The notes under the pieces are model-generated. The model was not told where the DNA came from. It saw only the letters and a list, made by a program, of their open reading frames with translations, and ran no database searches. The translations under genes were made by a program, and so were the position numbers. From NCBI GenBank assembly GCA_017450065.1, contig JAFSYI010000034.1, forward strand, positions 46,079-110,078: a stretch of DNA of 64,000 nucleotides, given 5' to 3'. Origin of the DNA: Lachnospiraceae bacterium (GTDB lineage Bacteria; Bacillota; Clostridia; Lachnospirales; Lachnospiraceae). The first letter of the stretch is position 1. Every line of letters starts with the position of its first letter. Of the stretch, positions 47,352 to 56,223 are shown piece by piece.

Positions 47352-48986
47352 ATGCCGATTACCGAATTGTTGGAAAGAAATGCGGAGCTTTACGGAGATG
47401 ATGTTTGTCTTGTGGAGCTTAATCCCGAGATCAAGGAAGACAGGCGTAAGACATGGAAGGATTTCGATCTTATTGAGTCAAATCCCAAGGAGCCATACAA
47501 GAGAAAGATCACATGGAGCGTATTTGACGAGAAGGCTAACCGCTTTGCAAATATGCTGATAAGAAGAGGAATAAAGAAGGGAGACAAAGTAGGTATCCTT
47601 CTTATGAACTGTCTTGAATGGCTTCCTATATATTTCGGAGTTCTTAAGACGGGTGCGATCGCTGTTCCTTTTAATTTCAGATATGCTTCTGATGAAATAC
47701 TTTACTGTGCAAAGCTTGCTGAGATAGACGTACTTGTTTTCGGTCCTGAGTTCGTTGGCCGAATAGAAGATATAGCAGATGAACTTATGCAGAAGAGGCT
47801 GCTTATATATGTAGGAGACAATTGTCCGGCATTTGCGGATGATTACCAGACAATGGCTAACAACTGCAGTTCGAGAAAGCCCAATATAACGATAACCGAT
47901 GACGATCTGGGAGCGATCTACTTTTCATCAGGTACTACGGGTTTTCCCAAGGCAATACTGCATAAGCACAGGTCACTGATGCATTCCTGCAGGGTTGAAC
48001 AGAACCACCACGGACAAACAAGGGATGATGTTTTCCTGTGCATACCTCCGCTTTATCATACGGGAGCCAAAATGCACTGGTTCGGATCGCTGCTGTCGGG
48101 AAGCAAGGCTGTGCTTCTTAAAGGAACAAAGCCGGAAGCAATACTGGAAGCGGTATCCAATGAGAAATGTACAATAGTATGGCTTTTGGTTCCGTGGGCT
48201 CAGGATATTCTGGAAGCCATAGACAGCGGAAGAGTCAACTTAAGCGATTATGAGCTGAGCCAGTGGAGACTCATGCATATAGGTGCACAGCCTGTGCCCA
48301 AGTCTCTGATAAAGAGATGGAAGGAAATATTCCCGAATCACCAGTATGATACCAATTATGGCCTGTCCGAGTCGATAGGACCCGGCTGTGTACATCTGGG
48401 AGTTGAAAACATACATAAGGTAGGCTGCATAGGAAAGGCAGGCTTCGGCTGGGAGACCAAGATAATAGATGAAGCAGGTAATCCCGTAAAACAGGGCACT
48501 GTGGGTGAGCTGGCAGTTAAGGGCCCCGGAGTTATGGTTGAGTACTATAACGATCCCAAGGCCACAGCTGAGGTGCTCAAGGACGGCTGGCTCTATACAG
48601 GTGATATGGCTATGGAGGATGAGGACGGATTCATCCTTCTTGTAGACCGTAAGAAGGATGTTATCATAAGCGGAGGCGAGAATCTGTATCCCGTTCAGAT
48701 AGAGGATTTCATACGCACCAACACAAAAGTACATGACGTGGCTGTGATCGGTATTCCGGATAAAAGGCTCGGTGAAGTAAGCTGCGCTATTATAGAACTT
48801 AAGGAAGGCGAAGAGATGACGGAAGACGAAATGAATGAATTCTGTCTTAAGCTTCCCAGGTACAAGAGACCTCATAAGATCATATTTGCGGATATTCCGA
48901 GGAATCCGACCGGAAAGATCGAGAAGCCAAAGCTTCGTGAAATGTATGGCGGCAAGGGACTTGTTGCAAGTCAAAATGAATCATAA
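47352..48986 (+). CDS. AMP-forming acyl-CoA synthetase/ligase
   Basis: 544 aa ANL-superfamily enzyme that activates a carboxylic acid to acyl-AMP and then acyl-CoA. Motifs: IYFSSGTTGFPKA (P-loop), NYGLSES, YTGDMAMEDEDGF, the hinge DRKKDVIISGGENLYP and NPTGKIEKPK with the catalytic Lys. The acid is not known; similarity is closest to medium/long-chain or crotonobetaine-type ligases. AAGGAGAAGG precedes it. An AGCS amino-acid symporter gene starts 28 nt downstream, likely the same transcript. Confidence 0.9.
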   Translation: MPITELLERNAELYGDDVCLVELNPEIKEDRRKTWKDFDLIESNPKEPYKRKITWSVFDEKANRFANMLIRRGIKKGDKVGILLMNCLEWLPIYFGVLKTGAIAVPFNFRYASDEILYCAKLAEIDVLVFGPEFVGRIEDIADELMQKRLLIYVGDNCPAFADDYQTMANNCSSRKPNITITDDDLGAIYFSSGTTGFPKAILHKHRSLMHSCRVEQNHHGQTRDDVFLCIPPLYHTGAKMHWFGSLLSGSKAVLLKGTKPEAILEAVSNEKCTIVWLLVPWAQDILEAIDSGRVNLSDYELSQWRLMHIGAQPVPKSLIKRWKEIFPNHQYDTNYGLSESIGPGCVHLGVENIHKVGCIGKAGFGWETKIIDEAGNPVKQGTVGELAVKGPGVMVEYYNDPKATAEVLKDGWLYTGDMAMEDEDGFILLVDRKKDVIISGGENLYPVQIEDFIRTNTKVHDVAVIGIPDKRLGEVSCAIIELKEGEEMTEDEMNEFCLKLPRYKRPHKIIFADIPRNPTGKIEKPKLREMYGGKGLVASQNES

Positions 48987-49014
48987 AATATATATTACAC
49001 AGGGAGACTGACAG

Positions 49015-50541
49015 ATGGATACTATAGTAAGAATCAATGATGCCATTAACAGCTTTGCGTGGGGATGGTTTGGACTGATACTGTTACTTGGAACAGGTCT
49101 TATATGCACGGTAATAACGAAGTTCTTCCAGATAACTCATTTTAAATACTGGTGGGGTAAGACCATAGGAATGGTCTTTCACAAGGATTCCCATGTAAAG
49201 AACGAAGCAGGCTCGGTATCCCAGTTTCAGGCTCTTTGTACAGCGCTCGCTGCAACTATCGGAACGGGTAATATTGCCGGAGTAGCTGCTGCAATATGTG
49301 TTGGCGGTCCCGGAGCGGTATTCTGGATGTGGATAGCAGCCATTCTGGGTATGATGACCAATTATTCCGAGAATATTCTGGGAATTTATTTCAGAAGAAG
49401 AAATGACGAAGGTGAATGGTCGGGCGGCGCAATGTATTATTTAAGTGACGGACTTGGCTCATATAAAGGCTGTAAGGGAATAGGCAAGGCTCTGGCGGTT
49501 ATTTTTGCATGCTTTGCAGTACTTGCATCCTTCGGTATCGGTAATATGGGTCAGATAAACAAGATCACGCTTAATCTTGAGTCGGCATTTTTCACGGGTT
49601 TAAGCGCTTCGGGAAGCGGAGGAGTATCAAGTGTAAACTGGGTAATAGGCTGTGCCCTTATGTTGGTCGGCGGAGTTATAATCCTGGGAGGACTTAAGAG
49701 AGTTGCTGCTTTTGCCGAGAGAGTTGTTCCTTTTATGGCAGTTATATATATTATAGGTGCCATTGTTATAATAATAATGAATATAGGTAGTCTGGGAGCT
49801 GTATTTGTTTCAATATTCCGTTTCGCATTCGGTCCGAAAGCCGTAGCCGGAGGAGCAGCCGGAACTGCTGTACAGATAGCGATGAATACAATAAAGAGCG
49901 GTTGTAAGAGAGGAGTATTCTCCAATGAGGCCGGTCTTGGTTCCTCTGTTATGGTCCATTCGAATTCCAACGTGAAGGAACCCATTAAACAGGGATTATG
50001 GGGTATATTCGAGGTGTTTGCCGATACTATAATCGTATGTACGATGACTGCGATAGTTGTACTTTCCTCGGGAGCGATCGATTTGGATACCGGAATGGTG
50101 GCGGAGGGTACCAATGATGCGACCCTTGTTGCGAAGGCGTTCGGGAATGCTTTCGGCAGGCCCGGTGAATGGTTTGTAGCCATTGCGGTGCTGCTGTTTG
50201 CTTTTACAACTGTTATGGGCTGGTCTCATTACGGGGCAAAGGCTACAGAATACCTTTTCGGCGTCAAGGGTGCCAAAATATACAGATGGATCTTTGTTAT
50301 CATGATAATACCCGGTGCCGTTATGACATCATCTCTGGCATGGGATATCTCGGATACATTTAACGGACTTATGATGATTCCCAACCTTATAGGTGTGCTG
50401 TCACTGACACCCCTGGTTGTTAAGCTTACAAACAATTATAAGGAAAGAAGGTTTAACGGTAAGGATATAGAGCCTATGCTGTCATTTGATCCCGATATTC
50501 AGAAGGAAATGGCGGAAGCAGTCAGGAACGGGGCAGAGTAG
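49015..50541 (+). CDS. sodium:alanine/glycine symporter (AGCS family)
   Basis: 508 aa with about 11 spans. Family signatures are visible, including LCTALAATIGTGNIAGVA near residue 75 and VFSNEAGLGSSVMVHS near 300. It takes up alanine or glycine with sodium. It follows the acyl-CoA synthetase gene by 28 nt. The last residues are charged and cytosolic. Confidence 0.94.
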   Translation: MDTIVRINDAINSFAWGWFGLILLLGTGLICTVITKFFQITHFKYWWGKTIGMVFHKDSHVKNEAGSVSQFQALCTALAATIGTGNIAGVAAAICVGGPGAVFWMWIAAILGMMTNYSENILGIYFRRRNDEGEWSGGAMYYLSDGLGSYKGCKGIGKALAVIFACFAVLASFGIGNMGQINKITLNLESAFFTGLSASGSGGVSSVNWVIGCALMLVGGVIILGGLKRVAAFAERVVPFMAVIYIIGAIVIIIMNIGSLGAVFVSIFRFAFGPKAVAGGAAGTAVQIAMNTIKSGCKRGVFSNEAGLGSSVMVHSNSNVKEPIKQGLWGIFEVFADTIIVCTMTAIVVLSSGAIDLDTGMVAEGTNDATLVAKAFGNAFGRPGEWFVAIAVLLFAFTTVMGWSHYGAKATEYLFGVKGAKIYRWIFVIMIIPGAVMTSSLAWDISDTFNGLMMIPNLIGVLSLTPLVVKLTNNYKERRFNGKDIEPMLSFDPDIQKEMAEAVRNGAE

Positions 50542-50549
50542 GAAAAGGG

Positions 50550-50578
50550 TTGACAGAACCTAGGATAGATTGTAAACT
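50550..50578 (+). promoter_or_regulatory. bioY promoter
   Basis: A perfect TTGACA (50550-50555) lies 17 nt before TAAACT (50573-50578). The -10 falls inside the inverted repeat listed next. Confidence 0.72.
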
Positions 50579-50595
50579 AACATACGGTTTACAAT
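50569..50595. promoter_or_regulatory. biotin-repressor-like operator over the bioY -10
   Basis: ATTGTAAAC (50569-50577) and GTTTACAAT (50587-50595) are perfect 9-bp inverted arms with a 9-nt spacer. A further GTTTACAT half-site lies at about 50609-50616. The arm sequence matches BirA half-sites (TTGTAAAC/GTTTACAA), but known BirA sites have a 14-16 nt spacer. Confidence 0.65.
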
Positions 50596-50653
50596 TATAA
50601 AAACAATGTTTACATGTTTTCGTAAAGAAAATCTGTGAAAGAGAGGTACTGTC

Positions 50654-51229
50654 ATGGAATCTGGATCCAAAGTAAAGAAAATGTGCTATGTGGCACTTGC
50701 AACCGCAATCATATGTGTATTGGGACCGCTGTCGGTCAATATTCCGGTAAGTCCGGTGCCGATATCACTGGCTATATTGGGTATTTATATAGCCGCATAC
50801 GCATTATCGGCCAAATGGGGGACCGTGGCCTGTATTATATATATACTGATCGGCCTGGCAGGCGTTCCGGTTCTTGCAGGCTATACGGGAGGACCACAGA
50901 AGCTCTTCGGACCGACCGGCGGATATATGATAGGATATATAGCGGTAGCTTTCTTTACGGGATTTTTTATAGAGAAGTTTGAGAATAAGTTTTATATGCA
51001 TGCTGTGGGCATGGTGATCGGCCTGGCCATCTGTTATACTCTTGGTACTGTTTGGCTTGCCAGGGTTGCGGGCATGAGCTTTGGAGCAGCTCTTGCCGCA
51101 GGGGTAATTCCTTTCATACCAATGGATATAGTTAAGATGGTTATTGCTGTTGCGGTGGGTGTGCCGCTCAGGAAGGCTCTGAAAAGGGTAATATACAGTG
51201 AAAAAGGATATCAAGGTCTGTCTGGTTAG
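50654..51229 (+). CDS. bioY: biotin transporter substrate-binding subunit BioY
   Basis: 191 aa with six spans. BioY signatures are present: PVSPVPISLAILGIYIAA, GGPQKLFGPTGGYMIG and the end FIPMDIVKMVIAV. It binds biotin in an ECF-type transporter; the shared ECF ATPases and T subunit are elsewhere. The operator upstream implies biotin repression. AGAGAGG precedes the ATG. The next glycan gene overlaps its 3' end by 32 nt, tying biotin uptake to the start of the polysaccharide locus. Confidence 0.95.
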   Translation: MESGSKVKKMCYVALATAIICVLGPLSVNIPVSPVPISLAILGIYIAAYALSAKWGTVACIIYILIGLAGVPVLAGYTGGPQKLFGPTGGYMIGYIAVAFFTGFFIEKFENKFYMHAVGMVIGLAICYTLGTVWLARVAGMSFGAALAAGVIPFIPMDIVKMVIAVAVGVPLRKALKRVIYSEKGYQGLSG

Positions 51230-51659
51230 TTCATCAGGAGGCCATCTTACACATTTATATATGCTTAAATCATTCTGGCAGGACAAGGACAGATTCTGGG
51301 TAACCTTTGACAAGGAGGATGCGCGGAGTCTGCTTAAGGACGAGAAGATGTATCCGTGCTATTATCCGAGCAACCGGAGTATCAAGGCTCTGATAATAAA
51401 TGCTTACAGGGCATTTAAGATACTTGGGAAGGAACGTCCTGACCTGATAATATCATGCGGGGCAGCGGTGGCGGTCCCGTTTTTCTATGTTGGAAAGCTG
51501 TTTGGCGCAAAACTTATTTACATAGAGGTATATGACAGGATAGATTCAAGCTCGCTGACGGGTAAACTGGTATATCCCGTCGCAGACAGATTTATTGTTC
51601 AGTGGGAAGAACTGAAGAAGGTATATAAAAAGGCCGTGTATCTTGGAAGCATATTCTGA
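51198..51659 (+). CDS. Alg14/PssD-like glycosyltransferase membrane subunit
   Basis: 153 aa. The N-terminal Rossmann motif LVSSSGGHLTHLYML and the later LIISCGAAVAVPFFYVGKLF and YIEVYDRIDSSSLTGKL are typical of the Alg14/PssD/EpsE half of two-part glycosyltransferases. It anchors the partner Alg13-like subunit to the membrane. The start is GTG inside the bioY 3' end, since no ATG precedes the Rossmann motif. Its partner gene starts 71 nt downstream. Confidence 0.87.
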   Translation: MKKDIKVCLVSSSGGHLTHLYMLKSFWQDKDRFWVTFDKEDARSLLKDEKMYPCYYPSNRSIKALIINAYRAFKILGKERPDLIISCGAAVAVPFFYVGKLFGAKLIYIEVYDRIDSSSLTGKLVYPVADRFIVQWEELKKVYKKAVYLGSIF

Positions 51660-51730
51660 CGATATACATTGGGAAAGTCAGGAATGGCTTTTGAAATGAG
51701 GATATAGAACAGGCAGAAGAGGTGTATTTA

Positions 51731-52222
51731 ATGATCTTCGTTACAGTGGGAACGCATGAACAGCAGTTTAACCGGCTTATAAAATGCGTGGATGAACTCA
51801 AAGGAAACGGAATAATAAATGAAGATGTTGTAATACAAAGCGGTTATTCGGATTATACTATAAATAATTGTGAATATAAAATGCTGTTCAGCTTCGAAGA
51901 GGTTGCGGATTACTTTAAAAAGGCAAGGATAATCATAACACACGGTGGTCCAAGCTCTATAATACAGGCACTTCAGGAAGGAAAGATCCCGATCGTGGTT
52001 CCGCGGCTTAAGAAATACGGAGAACATATAAACAATCATCAGCTAAGCTTCTGCAGGGCGGTGAACGAGAGATACAATAACATCGTTCTCGTGGAGGAAA
52101 CAGAGGAACTTAAGGATGCCATTCTGAATTATGATGAATTGAGCAAAAGCAGAAAAGCAGCCGGTTTCAGAAATAATGAGGCATTTGTTGCGGGACTCGG
52201 GAAGATAGTAGAGGAACTGTAA
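51731..52222 (+). CDS. Alg13/PssE-like glycosyltransferase catalytic subunit
   Basis: 163 aa. It starts MIFVTVGTHEQQFNRL and contains IITHGGPSSIIQAL, the UDP-sugar-binding C-terminal half-fold of GT28/Alg13. With the preceding gene product it forms one GT-B enzyme, probably adding the second sugar of a lipid-linked repeat. GAGG 8 nt upstream supports this ATG over a GTG 9 nt earlier. Confidence 0.88.
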   Translation: MIFVTVGTHEQQFNRLIKCVDELKGNGIINEDVVIQSGYSDYTINNCEYKMLFSFEEVADYFKKARIIITHGGPSSIIQALQEGKIPIVVPRLKKYGEHINNHQLSFCRAVNERYNNIVLVEETEELKDAILNYDELSKSRKAAGFRNNEAFVAGLGKIVEEL

Positions 52223-52236
52223 GTAACGTACGTATT

Positions 52237-52986
52237 ATGATACCCAAGAAGATACATTATTGCTGGTTTGGCGGTAATAAACCTGATGAGCTGGTCCTAA
52301 AGTGTATAGAAAGCTGGAAAAAGTACTGCCCGGATTACGAGATAATCAAATGGAGCGAGGACAATTACGATGTGTTCAAACATCCGTATATGAAAGAGGC
52401 CTATGAGGCACAGAAATGGGCCTTTGTTGCGGATTATGCGAGATTTGATATACTGTATGAAAATGGCGGGATATATTTTGATACGGATGTTGAAGTTATA
52501 CGGAACCTGGACGATCTTCTGGTTCATACGGCATTTGCGGGAATGGAGGACGGATGCGAGGTTGCGACCGGACTGGGCATCGGGGCTGAACCGGGAACCG
52601 GGATAATCCGCGAGCTTCGTGATGTATACTCAGAACTGCATTTCAAAACAGATCACGGATATGATACAACACCGTGTGTGGAATATACAACGGGTTATCT
52701 CAGACAAAGAGGACTGAAAAAAGAAGATACGATCCAGACGATCGAGGGACTTACGATATATCCAAAGGAGTATTTCTGCCCGGTAAACGCCGGTTCGAGG
52801 AGGGCAAGGATAACGGAAAATACGTATTCGATCCACCATTTTGCTGCCAGCTGGTATCAGGGCAGAAGAATTGCCAAAGAAGTGAAGTACAGGCTGATTC
52901 CTGTTAAAAAGAGAATGAAACGTGTGGTAGACGGAGTATTTGGTGCGGGGACGTGGAGAAAAATAAAGGTTTGGATGGGAAAATAG
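52237..52986 (+). CDS. GT32-like glycosyltransferase
   Basis: 249 aa. It begins IPKKIHYCWFGG and carries the DXD motif in GGIYFDTDVEV near residue 88, plus the ASWYQGR tail of capsular mannosyl/galactosyl transferases of the GT32 (OCH1-like) group. It starts 14 nt after the Alg13-like gene. The next gene begins at a GTG 34 nt before its stop. Confidence 0.87.
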   Translation: MIPKKIHYCWFGGNKPDELVLKCIESWKKYCPDYEIIKWSEDNYDVFKHPYMKEAYEAQKWAFVADYARFDILYENGGIYFDTDVEVIRNLDDLLVHTAFAGMEDGCEVATGLGIGAEPGTGIIRELRDVYSELHFKTDHGYDTTPCVEYTTGYLRQRGLKKEDTIQTIEGLTIYPKEYFCPVNAGSRRARITENTYSIHHFAASWYQGRRIAKEVKYRLIPVKKRMKRVVDGVFGAGTWRKIKVWMGK

Positions 52987-54062
52987 CCAAATATGCCATT
53001 GATCTTTCTTCTTTTGGCAAGGAACATGCAGGCGGTAAGGATGAGGTGGCATTTAATCTCATAAGAGGACTGTGTGAAAACGGTCATGCGGAAGAAATCA
53101 TATGTCTGTGCAGGCCGGAACTGAACGGGACGATCCGCGCCATATATAAAGAGATCTGTATCATTAATACGGATAATGCGCTGTTTTATATAAGAGATAT
53201 TAAAAATATAATCCGCGAAAACAATATAAAGGTTATACTGTTCACAAACAAATCAACACCATGGACAAGGCTTCCTGTTCCGACAGCAGTCATACCGCAT
53301 GATATCCAACCATTTCTGTCGGGTACTGTAAAAGGTATACATTACAGATTTTTCGGGATAAGAAGCAAGGTTAAGATTCTGCTGGATTTCTGCCTGAGGG
53401 ACAGGATTGTTGCGATATCTGATTACGATCTTGAAACCATGATGCGGTTTCTCCCGTGTTTTAAGAAAAAATATACAAGGATCTATGATCCTGTAAAATT
53501 TACGGATATTGATAAGGAAGCGGGTTCATATATAACTGCGTTAAATATACAGTGGAGACATAAAAATGTCGAAACCCTTATAGAAGCGTTTGCGCGTGTC
53601 TGTGATGATATACCCTATGATCTCCTGCTTATAGGGAAAAAGCCGGATAATTATGATCACCTTATCCGGATAGCAGAAGAAGCCGGAATAAAGGAAAGGG
53701 TCAGGTTTACCGGCTTTATAACGGAGAAGGAGCTTAAAGGATTTGTTTCCAAGACCGCAATATATGTTAATCCGTCATGCTTTGAAGGATTTGGCATGAC
53801 TGCGGTAGAGATGATGGGTAACCGCATTCCGACAGTTATTTCCGATGCAACTGCCGGCCCGGAGGTTACTATGGGGTTATGCAGGTACTATGGTCCTCCT
53901 GACGACCCGGCCGGGCTTGCGAGACAGTTATTGGAGGAATATCGAAGCCCTGCATCTGAAGAACGGCTTGAGAGTATTGCGAATGAAGTTAAAGAACGCT
54001 ATTCGTATATAAAGATAAGTGAATTGTACTGGGATTTATTTAAATCCATGGCAGCGAAATGA
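52953..54062 (+). CDS. GT4-family glycosyltransferase
   Basis: 369 aa GT-B enzyme. Residues about 200-330 contain the nucleotide-sugar domain (LLIGKKPDNYDHL, VRFTGFITEKEL, VNPSCFEGFGMTAVEMM with the EX7E glutamates). It has a GTG start overlapping the previous gene, preceded by a GGGG-rich segment. It ends TGA overlapping the ribosome binding site GAGG of the next gene. Confidence 0.87.
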   Translation: MEKNKGLDGKIAKYAIDLSSFGKEHAGGKDEVAFNLIRGLCENGHAEEIICLCRPELNGTIRAIYKEICIINTDNALFYIRDIKNIIRENNIKVILFTNKSTPWTRLPVPTAVIPHDIQPFLSGTVKGIHYRFFGIRSKVKILLDFCLRDRIVAISDYDLETMMRFLPCFKKKYTRIYDPVKFTDIDKEAGSYITALNIQWRHKNVETLIEAFARVCDDIPYDLLLIGKKPDNYDHLIRIAEEAGIKERVRFTGFITEKELKGFVSKTAIYVNPSCFEGFGMTAVEMMGNRIPTVISDATAGPEVTMGLCRYYGPPDDPAGLARQLLEEYRSPASEERLESIANEVKERYSYIKISELYWDLFKSMAAK

Positions 54063-54072
54063 GGATGATGCT

Positions 54073-54827
54073 GTGTCAGATGACCGCGGTAAAACAAAAT
54101 ATCACTGATCACCGTCTGCCTGAATTCGGAAAAGACTATAGGCCGTACGATAGACAGTGTGTTTGCACAGAATTACAGGAATATCGAATATATAATAGTG
54201 GATGGATGCTCCACTGATTCTACTCTTAAGATCGTCAGGGATAAGCTTGCGGATGCACCCTTTGAAACGGTAATCGTATCTGAACCCGATGAGGGGATAT
54301 ATGATGCAATGAACAAGGGGATAAAGCTTGCGTCCGGGGATCTTATCTGCATGCTTAACAGTGATGACCGGCTTACGGATAATGCACTTAATACAGTTGC
54401 CGGATATTACGATAATACGGACAATCAGGAATATCTGGTTATTTACGGGATGGAAAGACGTATAAAGGACGGAAAAGAAAAGGAATGTTTTTTATACGGA
54501 CATGAATTCATTCCCGAAAGGAATCTTGCGCATCAGGCGTGTTACATTTCAAAAAAGACATATGATACATTCGGTCTGTATGATACATCATACAGATCGG
54601 CGGCAGATCATGATTTTATCCTGAGACTATATATGAGCGGACAGGTTACGTTTATCCCGGTATATGAGGTGTTGATCGATTTTTATGAAGGCGGGATCAG
54701 CTCAGGCTGTCTTGGAAATATAGAGGGAGCAAGGGTAAGAAGGAAATATGGTACTGTCAGTACAGGTCAGTACACTTACATCATTTTCAGATCGATTTTT
54801 TTAAAGCTCATAGGAAAGATCCGGTAG
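54073..54827 (+). pseudogene. GT2 glycosyltransferase with an apparent -1 frameshift in an A-run
   Basis: From GTG at 54073 (GAGG 8 nt upstream) the reading frame gives MSDDRGKTK, then meets TGA at 54106-54108. Shifting to the -1 frame at the AAAA run (54096-54099) continues perfectly as ISLITVCLNSEKTIGRTIDS and on through the GT2 fold (IIVDGCSTDST, LNSDDRL) to 54827, about 250 aa in all. One extra A would restore a normal gene. Without it, only an N-truncated product from the internal GTG at 54159 could be made, lacking the first beta strand of the nucleotide-binding fold. It may be a real mutation, a phase-variable tract, ribosomal slippage on A-AAA, or a sequencing error. Confidence 0.75.
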
Positions 54828-54831
54828 AATT

Positions 54832-56076
54832 ATGAGGGTATTATGGATTACTAATATGGAGCTTCCCTTAATTGCCGCCGAACATGGGCGTATCAGCTTC
54901 AGAGAGGGATGGCTGGACCAGACATCTTCATTACTTGCTGACAAGACTGATGTCGAACTGCACGTGTTAAGCGGTTGTGAAGAAGAGTATTATGAATTAA
55001 ATACAGGAAATATATGGTTTAGTTCATATACGGAGGGAAATATAAGGGAACAGCTTATCCGTCTGATAAATAAATTGAATCCGGATATATATCATATTTG
55101 GGGAACGGAGTTTAAACACTGCTATGATGCTGTTGAGCTTCTTGGAACACAGGGACTTACAGACCGTATTGTAATATCGGTCCAGGGCCTGGTTTCCGAA
55201 TGTGTTTCCGGCTTCGTTGAAGGCTTACCGGACTGGCTGTTAAAGAAAAGGACAGCATATGAATTCATAAAAAGAAACGGAATGGCAGATGGCGCTGAAA
55301 CCTTTAAAAAGAGGGGAGAGTATGAAAAGGCTGCAATCCGTTCGGTAAAGCATGTGATAGGACGTACGGAATGGGATAAACAAAAGGTCCGTGAAATAAA
55401 TCCGGGTGTGGTGTATCATAAATGCAATGAGATATTACGCAGGCCATTCTACGACAGAGAGTGGAGTGCCGGAGGATGCCGAAAATACAGGATCATGTTC
55501 AGCCAGGCGCATTATCCGCTTAAGGGCTTTCATTACATGATACCCGCGCTTGATATGATAAAAAAAAGATTTCCGGAAGCCGGGATTACGGTTGCGGGTG
55601 AATCACCTTATGAGAGCAGGGGGCTGACAGGCCGGATAAAGGAAAGCAGCTATCAAAAATATATAAAGGACCTGACAGATAAGTACGGTCTTAAAGAAAA
55701 CATCATGTGGACAGGCTGTCTTAATGCGGAACAGATGGCGGAGATGTATCTGACATCAAATGTATTTGTCTGTGCCTCCAATATTGAGAATTCATCCAAT
55801 TCAGTATGTGAGGCAATGCTCCTCGGCGTACCTGTTGTGGCTTCTGATGTGGGTGGAATGAAAAGCCTGCTTAAAGACGGAAGGGAAGGTTATCTGTTCA
55901 AAAAGGGTGATATCGGTTCACTGGCCGGAAAAATAGAGGATTTGTTTGAAAATCCCGGGAAGGCAGAAAAACTTGGGGCAAATGCGAGGATCAGGGCTTT
56001 AAAAACTCACGACAGGAACGTAAATACGGAAAACCTTATAAATATATACAGACAGATCATTTCCTATAGTAAATGA
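54832..56076 (+). CDS. GT4-family glycosyltransferase
   Basis: 414 aa GT-B enzyme. It opens MRVLWITNMELPLI. The donor domain includes ITVAGESPYESRG, IMWTGCLNAEQMAEMY and NSSNSVCEAMLLGVPVVASD. It starts 4 nt after the frameshifted GT2 gene. Its stop codon lies inside the left hairpin of the repeat at 56065-56189, so the element may have supplied the present C-terminus. Confidence 0.9.
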   Translation: MRVLWITNMELPLIAAEHGRISFREGWLDQTSSLLADKTDVELHVLSGCEEEYYELNTGNIWFSSYTEGNIREQLIRLINKLNPDIYHIWGTEFKHCYDAVELLGTQGLTDRIVISVQGLVSECVSGFVEGLPDWLLKKRTAYEFIKRNGMADGAETFKKRGEYEKAAIRSVKHVIGRTEWDKQKVREINPGVVYHKCNEILRRPFYDREWSAGGCRKYRIMFSQAHYPLKGFHYMIPALDMIKKRFPEAGITVAGESPYESRGLTGRIKESSYQKYIKDLTDKYGLKENIMWTGCLNAEQMAEMYLTSNVFVCASNIENSSNSVCEAMLLGVPVVASDVGGMKSLLKDGREGYLFKKGDIGSLAGKIEDLFENPGKAEKLGANARIRALKTHDRNVNTENLINIYRQIISYSK

Positions 56077-56189
56077 AATAAATAATTTCGTTTACTATAC
56101 CAAATTGATGCACACGATTGCGATAGGATGGGCATCTTCGATGCCTCGCAATCGGCGCAAAGTGAACGAATTAAATTCATTCACTATAG
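56065..56189. repeat. three-hairpin intergenic repeat element
   Basis: Left hairpin: arms 56065-56079 and 56085-56099 (TATAGTAAATGAAAT, 15 bp with one wobble). Central hairpin: CGATTGCGA (56115-56123)/TCGCAATCG (56146-56154) and GGCATC/GATGCC with loop TTC. Right hairpin: AGTGAACGAATT (56161-56172)/AATTCATTCACT (56174-56185). The outer arms share the core TATAGTGAACGAATT with the palindrome at 63477-63507. Confidence 0.72.
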
Positions 56190-56223
56190 GTTACTGAAAC
56201 AGTACTGGTATACTGTCTTATAG

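Noticed and set aside
54159-54827. Internal GTG at 54159 as the natural start of a complete GT2 enzyme
   Set aside because: The upstream sequence in the same frame encodes the conserved first strand and loop of the GT2 fold (ISLITVCLNSEKT), so starting at 54159 would truncate the enzyme; the frameshift explanation fits better.
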